From the NCBI RefSeq assembly GCF_018320785.1, contig NC_054866.1, positions 7,132,581-7,196,580 on the forward strand: a stretch of 64,000 nt of DNA, read 5' to 3'. A program made the position numbers and the translations under genes. The notes below the pieces were generated by a model that worked only from the letters and a program-made list of their open reading frames with translations, ran no database searches and was not told the DNA's origin. The DNA is from Cheilinus undulatus. Lineage: Eukaryota; Chordata; Actinopteri; Labriformes; Labridae. The first letter of the stretch is position 1. Every line of letters starts with the position of its first letter. Below, one piece after another: positions 12,501 to 21,025 of the stretch.

Positions 12501-12921
12501 GCTGCAGGTGCTGTTGTGTTATACTCTCTGCGTTTAAATGCCTTTAAACAACATCCCTGTAATCATTGCTCTTTTATTTTGTCTTTGTAGGAGCGGCGAG
12601 GATCCGCGGAACCACTCATTTTTTAAGGGCATCAACCTGCACCGTCTGGAGGCCGGGCTGGTGGACGCCCCGTGGGTGCCAAATCCAAACATGGTCTATG
12701 CCAAAGATGCACACAAGCTGAGGGAAACCTCAGAGGTGGAGGACATTTCCTTTGATTCTAAGGATCTCCAATTCTTCAGAGAGTTCAGCACGGGCGCCGT
12801 CTCCATCCAGTGGCAGAAGGAGATGATCGACAGCGGAGTATTCGATGAACTGAACGAGCAGGAAGTTAACGGTCACGGGTACGAAAGCATCTGGACATCC
12901 AGTGTGTGCGTCATTTTATAA
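5921..12921 (+). CDS. grk7: G protein-coupled receptor kinase 7, complete gene (4 coding exons)
   Basis: GRK7 phosphorylates light-activated cone opsins at the outer-segment membrane, so that arrestin can bind and stop the signal. Joining 5921-6553, 9112-9549, 12236-12507 and 12591-12921 gives an open 557-residue protein; the human protein has about 553. Residues 16-28 ([13 protein letters not shown]) are the receptor-docking N-helix. About 50-180 is the RGS-homology domain. The kinase domain has GRGGFG (205-210), catalytic K227 (YACKK), YRDMKPEN (321-328), DLG (341-343) and APE (365-367). The AGC C-tail follows, and the protein ends CVIL, a CaaX box with Leu favouring geranylgeranylation. 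GRK1 instead ends in a farnesylation-type box, and [11 protein letters not shown] and YRDMKPEN also favour GRK7. The four-exon layout matches GRK7. An in-frame stop at 5906-5908 makes 5921 the first ATG, but M16 (5966) is the conserved family start. Which teleost paralogue (a or b) it is cannot be decided here. Confidence 0.95.
7106..8406 (-). mobile_element. Tc1-like transposon, decayed, in grk7 intron 1
   Basis: Both ends are present: a terminus at 8406-8380 on the minus strand (tataaaaagtattcacccc) and a decayed one near 7110-7140. On the minus strand, transposase fragments include [20 protein letters not shown] (about 7870-7810) and the reverse of [12 protein letters not shown] sequence near 7490-7510. 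The left end is disturbed by a C-run and CA repeat. Many stops and indels make it inactive. Confidence 0.85.
8816..9100. repeat. degenerate GCTAAC-rich repeat in grk7 intron 1
   Basis: The words gttagctaacaggctaaca, agtaacattactg and gtcacaggctaat recur several times in 285 bp. They resemble an old short-unit repeat that abuts the branch-point region of intron 1. Similar GCTA-rich blocks occur at 17400-17680 and 28680-29770. Confidence 0.6.
9112..9549 (+). CDS. grk7: grk7 exon 2
   Basis: The acceptor is tgttgcag|gtgtgtgcc and the donor aag|gtgagt. It codes 146 residues (212-357), phase 0 at both ends. It holds the catalytic lysine ([14 protein letters not shown]), the hinge ([17 protein letters not shown]), the catalytic loop [12 protein letters not shown] and the metal-binding DLG. 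Confidence 0.95.
10539..11168. mobile_element. hAT-like non-autonomous element relic
   Basis: It starts ttagggctgtcaaaag and ends gattaatcttgacagct, inverted termini of the common GGGCTGTCAA type with ATTAAT-rich subterminal DNA. A second left-type end (ttaggactgtcaaaag) lies at 10770, so an AT-rich insertion or internal duplication splits the copy. A right-type end of a related copy (gactgacagccct) is at 10393-10408. Classification rests on termini only. Confidence 0.5.
11505..11720 (+). repeat. dispersed repeat R2, copy 1
   Basis: Contains gagcagttcattgaaatcac and attggagtggaaaag. Both recur in the same order at 35565-35870, together with later similarity around agaagatctgtta / gaaaagatctgtgtta. 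The family is unknown. Confidence 0.55.
12236..12507 (+). CDS. grk7: grk7 exon 3
   Basis: The acceptor is tttcctcag|gcagga and the donor ag|gtgctg. It codes residues 358-447 plus two bases of codon 448. It starts with [12 protein letters not shown] (activation segment) and includes [20 protein letters not shown] and the conserved RLGCR turn at the end of the kinase domain. Confidence 0.94.
12591..12921 (+). CDS. grk7: grk7 exon 4 (terminal)
   Basis: The acceptor is gtctttgtag|gagcgg, after an 83-bp intron. It completes codon 448 and codes the AGC C-terminal tail ([20 protein letters not shown]), the NMVYAKD segment and the C-terminal CVIL before TAA at 12919-12921. Confidence 0.94.
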
Positions 12922-13942
12922 GAACTCTATGAACTCACTTCACCTTAAGTGGAGTTTTACTCCTGAGTGCTTCTGAATCCTGAATCAACAATCCTCAGTG
13001 CCTTGGTAACCTGAATGTCTTCATACGTATGAATGTAAATGCCACCAACCAGGAACCATGTCTGTCTTAAAAAGGAAACCTTACTGAGACTGAAACCCTC
13101 AGATAGAACCAGACCTTTATTTTCATGCAGGGACTGAAACATGAGCACACGCTGCTCTTCTGACCTCTTCTGACCTCAGTGCTGCACACTGAAGTCTACT
13201 TTTGTGGCAGACATTCACCACTAATTGCCACCAAACACCCATGAAGTGCTTTAACCCTTCCTAAGCACTCTCTGCTCTCCCTCTGATGGTTCAGGACTGG
13301 ACAGGTAGTTTAGATCTAACATGGAGAAACAGGATAACAAGGGTTAGTACTCCACTACATTAAATATCAGAGTATCAGACTACAGAGCTGAAACTCTGTA
13401 GTCTGATACTAATCTCATTCGTGACCCTGAAAACCAGGAGTTTTTGACGCCATACACCGCCTAAGAAACAAAGACACAGTGACATCTTCTAACCCACACA
13501 GCATCAAACCATCTTCACGTCTTCAGACCTTGATGAGGGCTGGACTTCTTCTGGTAAAAAAGGAAAATATCATTTAAGATTCATCATCATAGATGGCAAG
13601 GATTAGACAAATCTTAACTGAACAAACCAAACAGAATTTCTTATTTCTTCATGTGCCTTTGGGCTGTTTTTGTCCTTACATGATGGGGGGCTAAAAGGGG
13701 TCATGAGGAGGTAGAAGAGGGTCAGATCTCTGAGTCAAACTCCAACCATGAGCTCTGGAAACACAAACACCTTCTATAACAGTGGTTTTCAAAGTGTGGG
13801 AGAGTAAGCCTCCCCTGTAAGAAAATCATTAATTCTGCAGAGTGAATGATTTGCATGGATTATTTTTTTAAACATCCATGAAGTCCTCAGCAGTGAGCAA
13901 TGAACTGATCGCCAATTTGCTGGATTTTTTTTCTGAACAATT
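12922..13942 (+). other. grk7: grk7 3' flank / probable 3' UTR
   Basis: Sequence after the grk7 stop. No confident poly(A) signal with downstream element was assigned, so the UTR end is unknown. It contains a perfect 17-bp hairpin at 13371-13410. No other gene was seen. Confidence 0.4.
13371..13410. repeat. perfect 17-bp inverted repeat with 6-nt loop
   Basis: The left arm agtatcagactacagag (13371-13387), loop ctgaaa and right arm ctctgtagtctgatact (13394-13410) are exact complements. Transcribed, it would form a stable hairpin, possibly in the grk7 3' UTR. Confidence 0.9.
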
Positions 13943-14415
13943 GGGGCTTTTCCACAATGACTTTTGGCCACACAAATCCAAACCGAGCCGTGCTGATTTA
14001 CTTTTCTATCACCAGTTTGGCCACGCTAGGCTACGCCAAGCTGCACTGAACTGTATCCAGAATGGTCCTGCCCTGGAGCAGGGCCAAAGTGTCCCCGCCA
14101 ATCCTCCAAGCATCATTCAGTGACATCTCACAGATGGGTTTAAGTTGCAACTGCTGCACCAAACTTTGTAATACCTGCCATATTACTAATAGAAGAATAA
14201 TAATTTTTGAAGCAGAAACTATGGCCAACTCTTGAACACAGCAATGCTTCCTACTATTTAACATAACTGACCCAAAACGCCGCGTCATCAGCTTTCAACA
14301 CATCCTCAAACAGGTAGCTTGGTTGTGATGGAAGAGCAAATCCCCTGCCACGCTGGGCTGCCATGCCGAGGCAAACCAAGTAGAGCCAAGCCGCTCAGTG
14401 TAATAGAAAAGCCCC
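13943..14415. mobile_element. short non-autonomous DNA transposon
   Basis: Perfect 10-bp inverted ends ggggcttttc (13943-13952) and gaaaagcccc (14406-14415). The subterminal sequences are mutually similar and rich in CCAAGC/GCTTGG words. It has no coding capacity. Flanking target duplications were not clear, so the superfamily is not assigned. Confidence 0.6.
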
Positions 14416-14871
14416 ATAGGACTCTGCGTCTGGTGCAGCTGATGCAAGGTTGTATAACTGCAGATCATCCTCTTCCCTCAGCCTCACCTGGTACTTGCTT
14501 CTGATCACTGTTGGTGCCAAAACCCTGCTCTCACACAGGCTGTCTTAGTGTTTACAGCGCTGAATGTCTCAGTTACCTTCAGTTCTTTTAACTTCCTGTC
14601 AAAAAAATTTGCCCTGGCATTATGCTGTTATTAGCTAACACCTCTGTGCAGGTTGCATCATCAAGACCAGTGCAGGAAAATCCTAACTTTCATATTTATG
14701 GTTCCTTTTTTTTAATGCCTGCTCCAGAATCACCCTACTCTTTCTCTATACCAACCAAAATTATTTGCAGCTTGCAAATCACTTTCTTGTCTGGCCTATA
14801 GAGCTACAACTCACCTAAAGCCCCCCCCCCCCAGGAGAGGCCCATATTACACTTTGAAAACAGCTGATCTA
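14416..14871. other. intergenic, nothing recognised
   Basis: Ordinary mixed sequence with an 11-bp C-run near 14821-14832. No gene or repeat was identified. Confidence 0.4.
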
Positions 14872-15776
14872 CAGTGCCTTTAACAAGTATTAACCCCCTT
14901 GGATGTTTTGTCCTTTCACTGATTTTCTTGTCAATCATGGTCAACATAATTTGGCTTTTCTGACAAAAAAACAATTACAAAAAAAATCTTTCTAGCCAAA
15001 GTGAAAGCAGATTTCTACAGTGTAACGTCAGTTAAATAGAAATATGTAAAATAGGTGACTGCATGAATATTCACCCCCTTTAAAATGACTGACCAGATTC
15101 AACAGAGGCCCAGCCAATTGGTTCTAGTAGTCTCACAATTAGTGGAATGGGAATCAAGTGATTATAGTATAAAGAGAACTGTGTCTAGAAGGTCCTGTCA
15201 CTGATCCATCAGTATTCCTGGCTACCATTACACCATGAAGACAAAAGAACAAGCAACTCCAAGCAACTCAGAGAGAAGGTTACCGAAAAGTATAGGTCAG
15301 GTGATGGATACAAACACATTTCTGAGATGGGTGAGACTCTGCAGTCAACAACTGTTACCTGGGTTCTTCATCAGTCAAAGCTTTATGGAAGAGTGGCAAA
15401 GAGAAAGCCACTGTTGAAGAAAACTCATTAAATCTGGACTAGAGTTCACCAAAAGGCATGTGGGAGACTCCTTGGTCAAGTGGACGCCTGATCCCCTTGC
15501 ATCCTGACAGAGCCGGAGCAGTTTTTGCAAAGAAGAATGGAGTAAAATTGCAGTGTCAGGATGTGTAAGCCTGATTAAGACCTACCCACACACAGACTCA
15601 GTGCTGTGAATGCAGACAAAGGTGACTCTACTAAACACTGACTTGGAGGGTGTGAATATTTATGCAGTCACTTATTTAACATTACATATTTTTATTTGAT
15701 TAATGTTACTGTTTGTTTTCGCTGTTTTTCATTGTCTGTTTTCACTCTGACATTAAAGGGGTTTTATTGTTTAAAA

Positions 15777-15831
<55 letters not shown>

Positions 15832-15840
15832 TGACCATGA
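14872..15840 (+). mobile_element. Tc1-like transposon, internally deleted
   Basis: It starts cagtgcctttaacaagtatt and has the leader with aaaatgactgaccagattca and the transposase start region (caccatgaagacaaaagaac at 15229-15248). It jumps by internal deletion through parts of the transposase (about 15315-15480) to the tail, which has ggtgtgaatatttatgcagt. The right end degenerates into an A-run and (TA)n at 15773-15826. It is inactive. Confidence 0.8.
15773..15826. repeat. A-run followed by (TA)n microsatellite
   Basis: About 22 A residues followed by about 16 TA units, inside the tail of the preceding Tc1-like copy. Confidence 0.9.
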
Positions 15841-17399
15841 TTGGTAAATATTTTTGTCAGTACTGAATAATACATTTGTTTTATATATTTGTACCTGTGT
15901 GTGACTTTCAGCCATGCTTGTTGTTGTCATGTGTGACTAGAACAAACATGAGCTGCATCATTTCATGGCCAATAATGGTTCAGATAATTCTGAGCATATC
16001 TATAAAGATGTTTCCACAATTTTTGGTGCTTTTCTGTGAGATTGTTTTGCACTTTCGGTTGTTTTAATGCCATCTGTTTCTGTGGTAAAGATGCCCTGAG
16101 CAGACATTTATGATTATTTCTCCATTTACTCTTCATAATGAGTCTGTTCTGGTTGTTTTCCAAAGATCTCTGCTTGTTTATCTCATCATGTCTGGACAGT
16201 AAAGCCTTCTTCCACTATAATGGATTAACTGATCTAATTAGCTCCTGATATCACAGCCGGATTGGTGTGATAATGACGTAATTTCCTGTTGAAAACACCA
16301 CAAGCCGCTCACTGTGATTGGTCAGACCATGAAATGCCATGCTGCTGATGACTTAAGCCTCTTTCTTTGATTGGTTTTTGATTTTAATACTCTGGTTATA
16401 CAAGATAAATCCGTCTAAATCTCCAGGAAACAAAACAGGAAATGACTGGTATGGTAGGAAATGACCCGTTAAACAGAAAAATAAAATGTATGTGGGAATT
16501 TTCCCTCTGGACCACTGTACTTTGTAATCCTTTTGCCTTGCTTTTTTAAAAATAAAGTTATATTTTTTCTGTGAGCATCACTGCTGTGTTAATTTACACA
16601 TATAATCATGATTGGAAAGACGATACTAAAGCCGGGCATATGCTGTTTAATTTCCACCTGCCTATAACAGTCATGGTGTAATGTCAGCTTATACTGTGTG
16701 ACTAAATCCTTTACGATGCATCAGTGTCGTCTACTATCTATGTGCTCACCCTTTGCAGTCTGATGGTCGAGCCTCTGTGACATAAATCTGTGAAGTCTCA
16801 CACACTGAGGTAGAAGTTGTGTCTAGCCATATCCACTCTCTCTCTCTCTCTCTCCCTATCCCACACACACAAACAGCATCCTTGACAGCTGAAGATCTGC
16901 ATGTAAGAATATTTCCTGCTCATCAGGTGGCATTAGAAAGTTATTCCTGCTGCTTTCAAAAGTTTGAGACAGTACCTGAAAGTTTACAGGGAAAAATGCC
17001 TCAAAGTTGAGGATTCTGGTCGTGGTTCTGCTCTCACTGTGGAAGTGTGTGGAGTGTACAACAAAAATATCAAACACGCCAGAAATCCTTTCAACCATTT
17101 GGGAGCGGCTGGTCAGGCTGTATTTGGGTCGTGGTCAGTCATCCTATCTCTCTGCACACAGCATGACAAATGATGCACGATCCAACCGAAAGTCAACAAG
17201 TCTTTAAATAAAGTTGTGCGACTCCAAATTTGTGTCTGAATCAGATTTACTTTGCAAAGGCTAAAGACGTCAGCCTTGAATTTTTTAACAGATATTATGA
17301 ATATAATGGCTACAAAGAGTAAAAAGTTAAAATCCTGATCTGCAAAATCTAATCACAAAACACTTGATAAAGTAAACGGTCTTCTAAAGGTAGGAAAGC
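15841..17399. other. intergenic, no gene recognised
   Basis: Mixed unique-looking sequence with a (TC)n run near 16836-16855 and AATAAA hexamers at 16551-16556 and near 17207. Short open frames here show no family resemblance or splice context. Confidence 0.4.
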
Positions 17400-17680
17400 T
17401 CATCCTTCATGAAAACACTAACGTAGCAAGCGTAGCTAGCGTCACTGTAAGCTGCTTGAGCTGTAGATAATGTAGCTACATATCTAACATGGCTAACTTA
17501 GCTATATAGCCAATGTATCCATGTTAGCTTCATAGCTTACATAGCTAAAGCAACATTCTCTACGTAGCTATGTTAGCCTCACTTACATTTGCTAAATCTC
17601 ACATTGCTAGTTAACTGATCTGGTAATGTTAATCATATAGCTTGCATAGCTACATTAGTGTTAGCTTAAGCTTTAAAAAC
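17400..17680. repeat. TAGCTA-rich degenerate repeat
   Basis: Dense recurrence of words such as gtagctatgttagc, catagcttacatagcta and gctaacttagctatatagc. It has the same vocabulary as 28680-29770 and, less clearly, 8816-9100. Confidence 0.65.
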
Positions 17681-17734
17681 TAAAGCAAGCCACCATTCAG
17701 ATAACTTCTAAAACTGGTCTTTATAAACTTAGCA

Positions 17735-17850
17735 CAGAAAGTAAGGAAATTTATGTTTGGTAGATTATTTCTTTGTTGTAACAATGCTTCTTGACAGTAA
17801 ATCTTACACCACTGGAAAGCCTGTTGTTTATTAAAGGGATCCCTTTTACA
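17735..17850. mobile_element. fragment of Tc1-like UTR family
   Basis: The segment with gtaacaatgcttcttgacag and ggaaagcctgttg is clearly related to 49905-50115 and 63055-63245. The last of these lies in the same relation to a Tc1-like transposase end. This copy is a fragment, and its strand is not assigned. Confidence 0.55.
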
Positions 17851-18129
17851 GGGATACTTCAACATTTTGGCAAATTCGCCCATTGCCATAATTCCTATAG
17901 TCTTAGTAGTAGGTTTGTTTCCTTTAGTTGTCGGTGCAAGCTGTTTCTAGATCTGGGGGGACAGTTTAACCAGCTGCACTGCTAACACTGTGGAAGCAGA
18001 CAGAGTTCTTTGCTTTCCCTCATCAAACTCATCAAATACACAATCCAACAACTCCAAAACGCTCTCGTGGACAAGTTGTGACCTGCACATTCACCACGCT
18101 ATGAAATAATCATGGAACATTACGAGACG

Positions 18130-19015
18130 GAGATGTTTTCAAGTTAAATGCAAAGCCGGAACTACACTCCAGACATGGCTGCTGCACTGTGTCAGCACCT
18201 CTTCCAGGTGCCTGATTGGCAGTACCTGTGAGCATGGGCCCTGCTACAGTGATCATGTGTCTGCTCCAGGAATCGGCATGCCATGTTTGACTGATCTGGA
18301 TAGACCTTGTGTGATAGGGCAACTTCAAGCTGGCGTTCCGCAAAACCAAGTTGCGGCATTGTTTGGAGTGAACCCTAGAACCATCTCCAAACTGAAGACC
18401 AAGTTCCATGTGATGGGGAATGTCCGAGACTGGCCGCGAAGTGGGTGTCCCAAGAAGACGACACCTCAAGAAGACAGTTTCCACACCCTGTCAGCACTTA
18501 GGTACCGTAGGCTGTCTTCTACAGATTTGCAGTCAAGGTTTGCAGTACAATAAGGCTGATGACTCTCTGCAGAGACAATCCAGAACAGACTGCACACAGC
18601 CAATCTCTGGTCTCATAGGGCTGCCAGTAGGCCTGCCATGACTGCCCCGTCAGGCCCGTTTGCACTGGTGTAGGCAACACGTACACTGGATCCTGAACAT
18701 GTGGAGGAATGTTATATTCAGCGATGAGTCCAGATTCTGCCTACGGCAGTTGGATCGTATGGTCAAAATGTGGAGAAGACGCAGAGAACACTTAGCTGAT
18801 TGCTGCACTGATAGAGTAACATCTTTTGGTGGAGGCAGTGTGATGGTGTGGGGCGACATGTTCCTCACTGGAAAAACAAGTATTATCATCATTGGAGTCA
18901 ATCTCAATGCAGAGAGATATCAAGATGAGATTCTGCAACCAGTGTAAATCCCATATCTGCACAGTCTGGGACCGAACTCTATCCACCAAGATGACCCCCC
19001 CCCAACACAAATCTA
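18130..19015 (+). mobile_element. Tc1-like transposon of a second lineage
   Basis: A transposase-bearing element distinct from the copies at 3.4, 7.1 and 14.9 kb. It has coding similarity from about 18290 to 18945 and ends in a C-run near 18995 where similarity stops. Terminal repeats were not identified. The CDS relic is listed separately. Confidence 0.75.
18257..18946 (+). pseudogene. Tc1-like transposase pseudogene
   Basis: The first frame (18257-18553) includes VIGQLQAGVPQNQVAALFGV, the DNA-binding helix-turn-helix region, and WPRSGCPKKTTPQED. After a frameshift with lost sequence, 18660-18947 reads NMWRNVIFSDESRFCLRQLD and FGGGSVMVWGDMF. These hold the first catalytic Asp (SDES) and the GGSVMVWG block of the DDE domain. 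The second Asp and the Glu are absent because the copy is truncated. It cannot code for an active enzyme. Confidence 0.85.
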
Positions 19016-19019
19016 CCAA

Positions 19020-20790
19020 ACACAAATTTCCTTACTTTTTGTGCTAAGTTTATTATTAAATCTTTCTCTGTTCTCTGTCTTATTCATGTAATGTTGCTTA
19101 ATCTTTAAATTTTGTAATGTGGTTATTTCATGAAAGTAACCACCAGACTTTATGAATAAAGTTGAATAAAAAAGACTAAAACTGGAAATACAAATTACAG
19201 CACTTCCATTCTGAAAGAGACTCAGCTGAAGGATCTGTGAGAGTGGCCGTCAGAGAAGTATGGTGTGCAGCCAGACCACTCTCAAAATGCAGAAAAATTA
19301 AAGACATATATTAAACAAGCCTACTGACCACTGACCAATCAGTGAGATAGATAATGTCTGTTTGATATAAATGGTAAGTCCATGTGACCCAAGGAATGGG
19401 CCTACCAATAGGTGGCACGATGACTGATTTAATGTTGGCATATAGATGTGTCATTAAGTTTTCTGTTATCACAATCAAACAAACAAACAAACAAACATTT
19501 TGAGTTACTTCCTGTTACATGGTGATTCATCAGACTTCTAGCAGACACCAAGTCAAAACCCCTAGAGTTTTTTGTATGAGCTTAATACTGTTTTGTAGTG
19601 AGAACATTTTTTCTAGCCCAACACAAACTTGTACATGGGTTTGGGCTATTTTCTGAAGTTATCCATCCCCAATAAGGCCTAGAAGTGTCCAGTTTTATCA
19701 AATCTTCAAAATTCAATATGCCAGACTTCCTGTTGAGTTGGCAACATGGATCCAAGAGACCCACCCACCGAAGACAGCCCAGTTTTAACCTAAATTTCTA
19801 CGCTGATCTTGTGTCCACTATTTTTGTAGATGAATAAATGTTTTAATCCCCTGAAAAACTACTTCCTGTTTCATGGCGGTTAACGTAACACCATGGCAAC
19901 AGTATGAGTGGTTGACCTTTGAACTTTGCAGGACAGGATAGGGACACTTTTAGGATTTTTAACAGCAATTAAGAGAGATATTTGGTCAACTTTTTCAGAA
20001 ATAGTCTTGTGTTCTTGATCAACTATCTCTTCCTGTGCTATGGTGAGACATGGTGTTTGAGGCACTGCCATGGCCATACACTCTGCCCTTTTTTTCACAA
20101 GTTCACTGGGCTAATGCCCACCAATTTTCAGTACAAGTGTTTAAAGCTGTTTACTTTCTGTTTCACTTCCTGTTTAATAGAGGTTCAATGAAGCTACAGC
20201 TTCAGTTTCAGACCTGTGAGTTTGAAAGATAGCACAAGGGCACTAAAAGGATGTTTCACACCAATCATAAAGCAGATTTGATCAACTCTGCAGGAACTTC
20301 CCCGGCTATTTTGAGAAAAAGTTTCTGTGCCATTTTAAGACATCAAAGTTTGACGACCCCCTATGGCCACACCTTCATTTCTTGAGGAAATGAAACCAAA
20401 TTTAAAACAGATTAGAGGAACCCCCATGGAGGAGTTGGCCACAGTAGGACCCCTAGAAATGTCCAAAAATACCAAATTTGCTTAGTTATTTAAATGGATG
20501 ATTCCTAAAGGTATTCCTCCAAGAGGGGCTTTATCTTTGAAGTCCAATAGGGGGCACCCCTATTGGACTTCAAAGGAGGTAGTCTGAATTGTGCATATTG
20601 AAACCTCACAAAATATTTCAATTTTCAATTTTATGTCCTGATGCATCTACCAAATTTCATGGCTTTTGAGCTTGCTGAGATGAAGATGGTAATAAGTAAT
20701 AATCTTTCTACTTTGGAATTAAAACTAGGTCCTCACACTGTATTGAAGCTTGGGCCCTAAAAACCACAGAGAGTGAAGTTCAGTCAACAT
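19020..20790. other. intergenic with probable old dispersed repeat
   Basis: No gene found. The stretch about 19480-20760 repeatedly has cacttcctgtt-like phrases and ends aagcttgggccctaa, which reads like an old dispersed repeat tail, but the class is not established. It includes (CAAA)n near 19468-19496 and a 19-bp perfect hairpin at 20535-20575. Confidence 0.4.
20535..20575. repeat. perfect 19-bp inverted repeat with 3-nt loop
   Basis: The arm 20535-20553 (starting ctttgaagtcc, ending atagggg) and the arm 20557-20575 (starting cccctat, ending cttcaaag) are exact complements around gca. This is effectively a cruciform-forming palindrome. Confidence 0.9.
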
Positions 20791-20912
20791 TTTAATGATA
20801 AACTACATGTTAATAACCATGCAGTAGAATCGTGACCACCAGAGGGTGGTCTTTGTCTTCAATGTACAGTATGTGGCCACCAGAGGGCGGTATTTGTCTT
20901 CAGTGTGGATCT
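20791..20912 (-). other. cox5b: cox5b 3' UTR with poly(A) signal and two CTCF-like motifs
   Basis: On the minus strand an ATTAAA occurs at 20796-20791, about 115 nt after the cox5b stop. Between them lie two + strand matches to the CTCF core CCASYAGRKGGCRS. The one at 20877-20890 is exact (ccaccagagggcgg). The one at 20836-20849 has one mismatch (ccaccagagggtgg). They sit 41 bp apart in a short tandem duplication. Binding is inferred. Confidence 0.55.
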
Positions 20913-21025
20913 TCAGTGAGGCAGCTCGTGATGGATGAGTTTATAATGCGAGCCACAGGAAGGACATCGCTGAGCGCCGCCTTCGTGGAGCCAGAACCAG
21001 ACGATGGCGGTGTTGTCCTCCTCAC
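20913..21025 (-). CDS. cox5b: cox5b exon 4 (terminal)
   Basis: 113 nt with acceptor gtgcag|gtgagg. It codes [20 protein letters not shown], then [17 protein letters not shown] and TGA at 20915-20913. It contains the second ligand pair CPSC. Confidence 0.95.

Noticed and set aside
19480..20760. Possible LINE or SINE body with aagcttgggccctaa tail
   Set aside because: No reverse-transcriptase motifs or tRNA boxes found. The class was left open rather than named.
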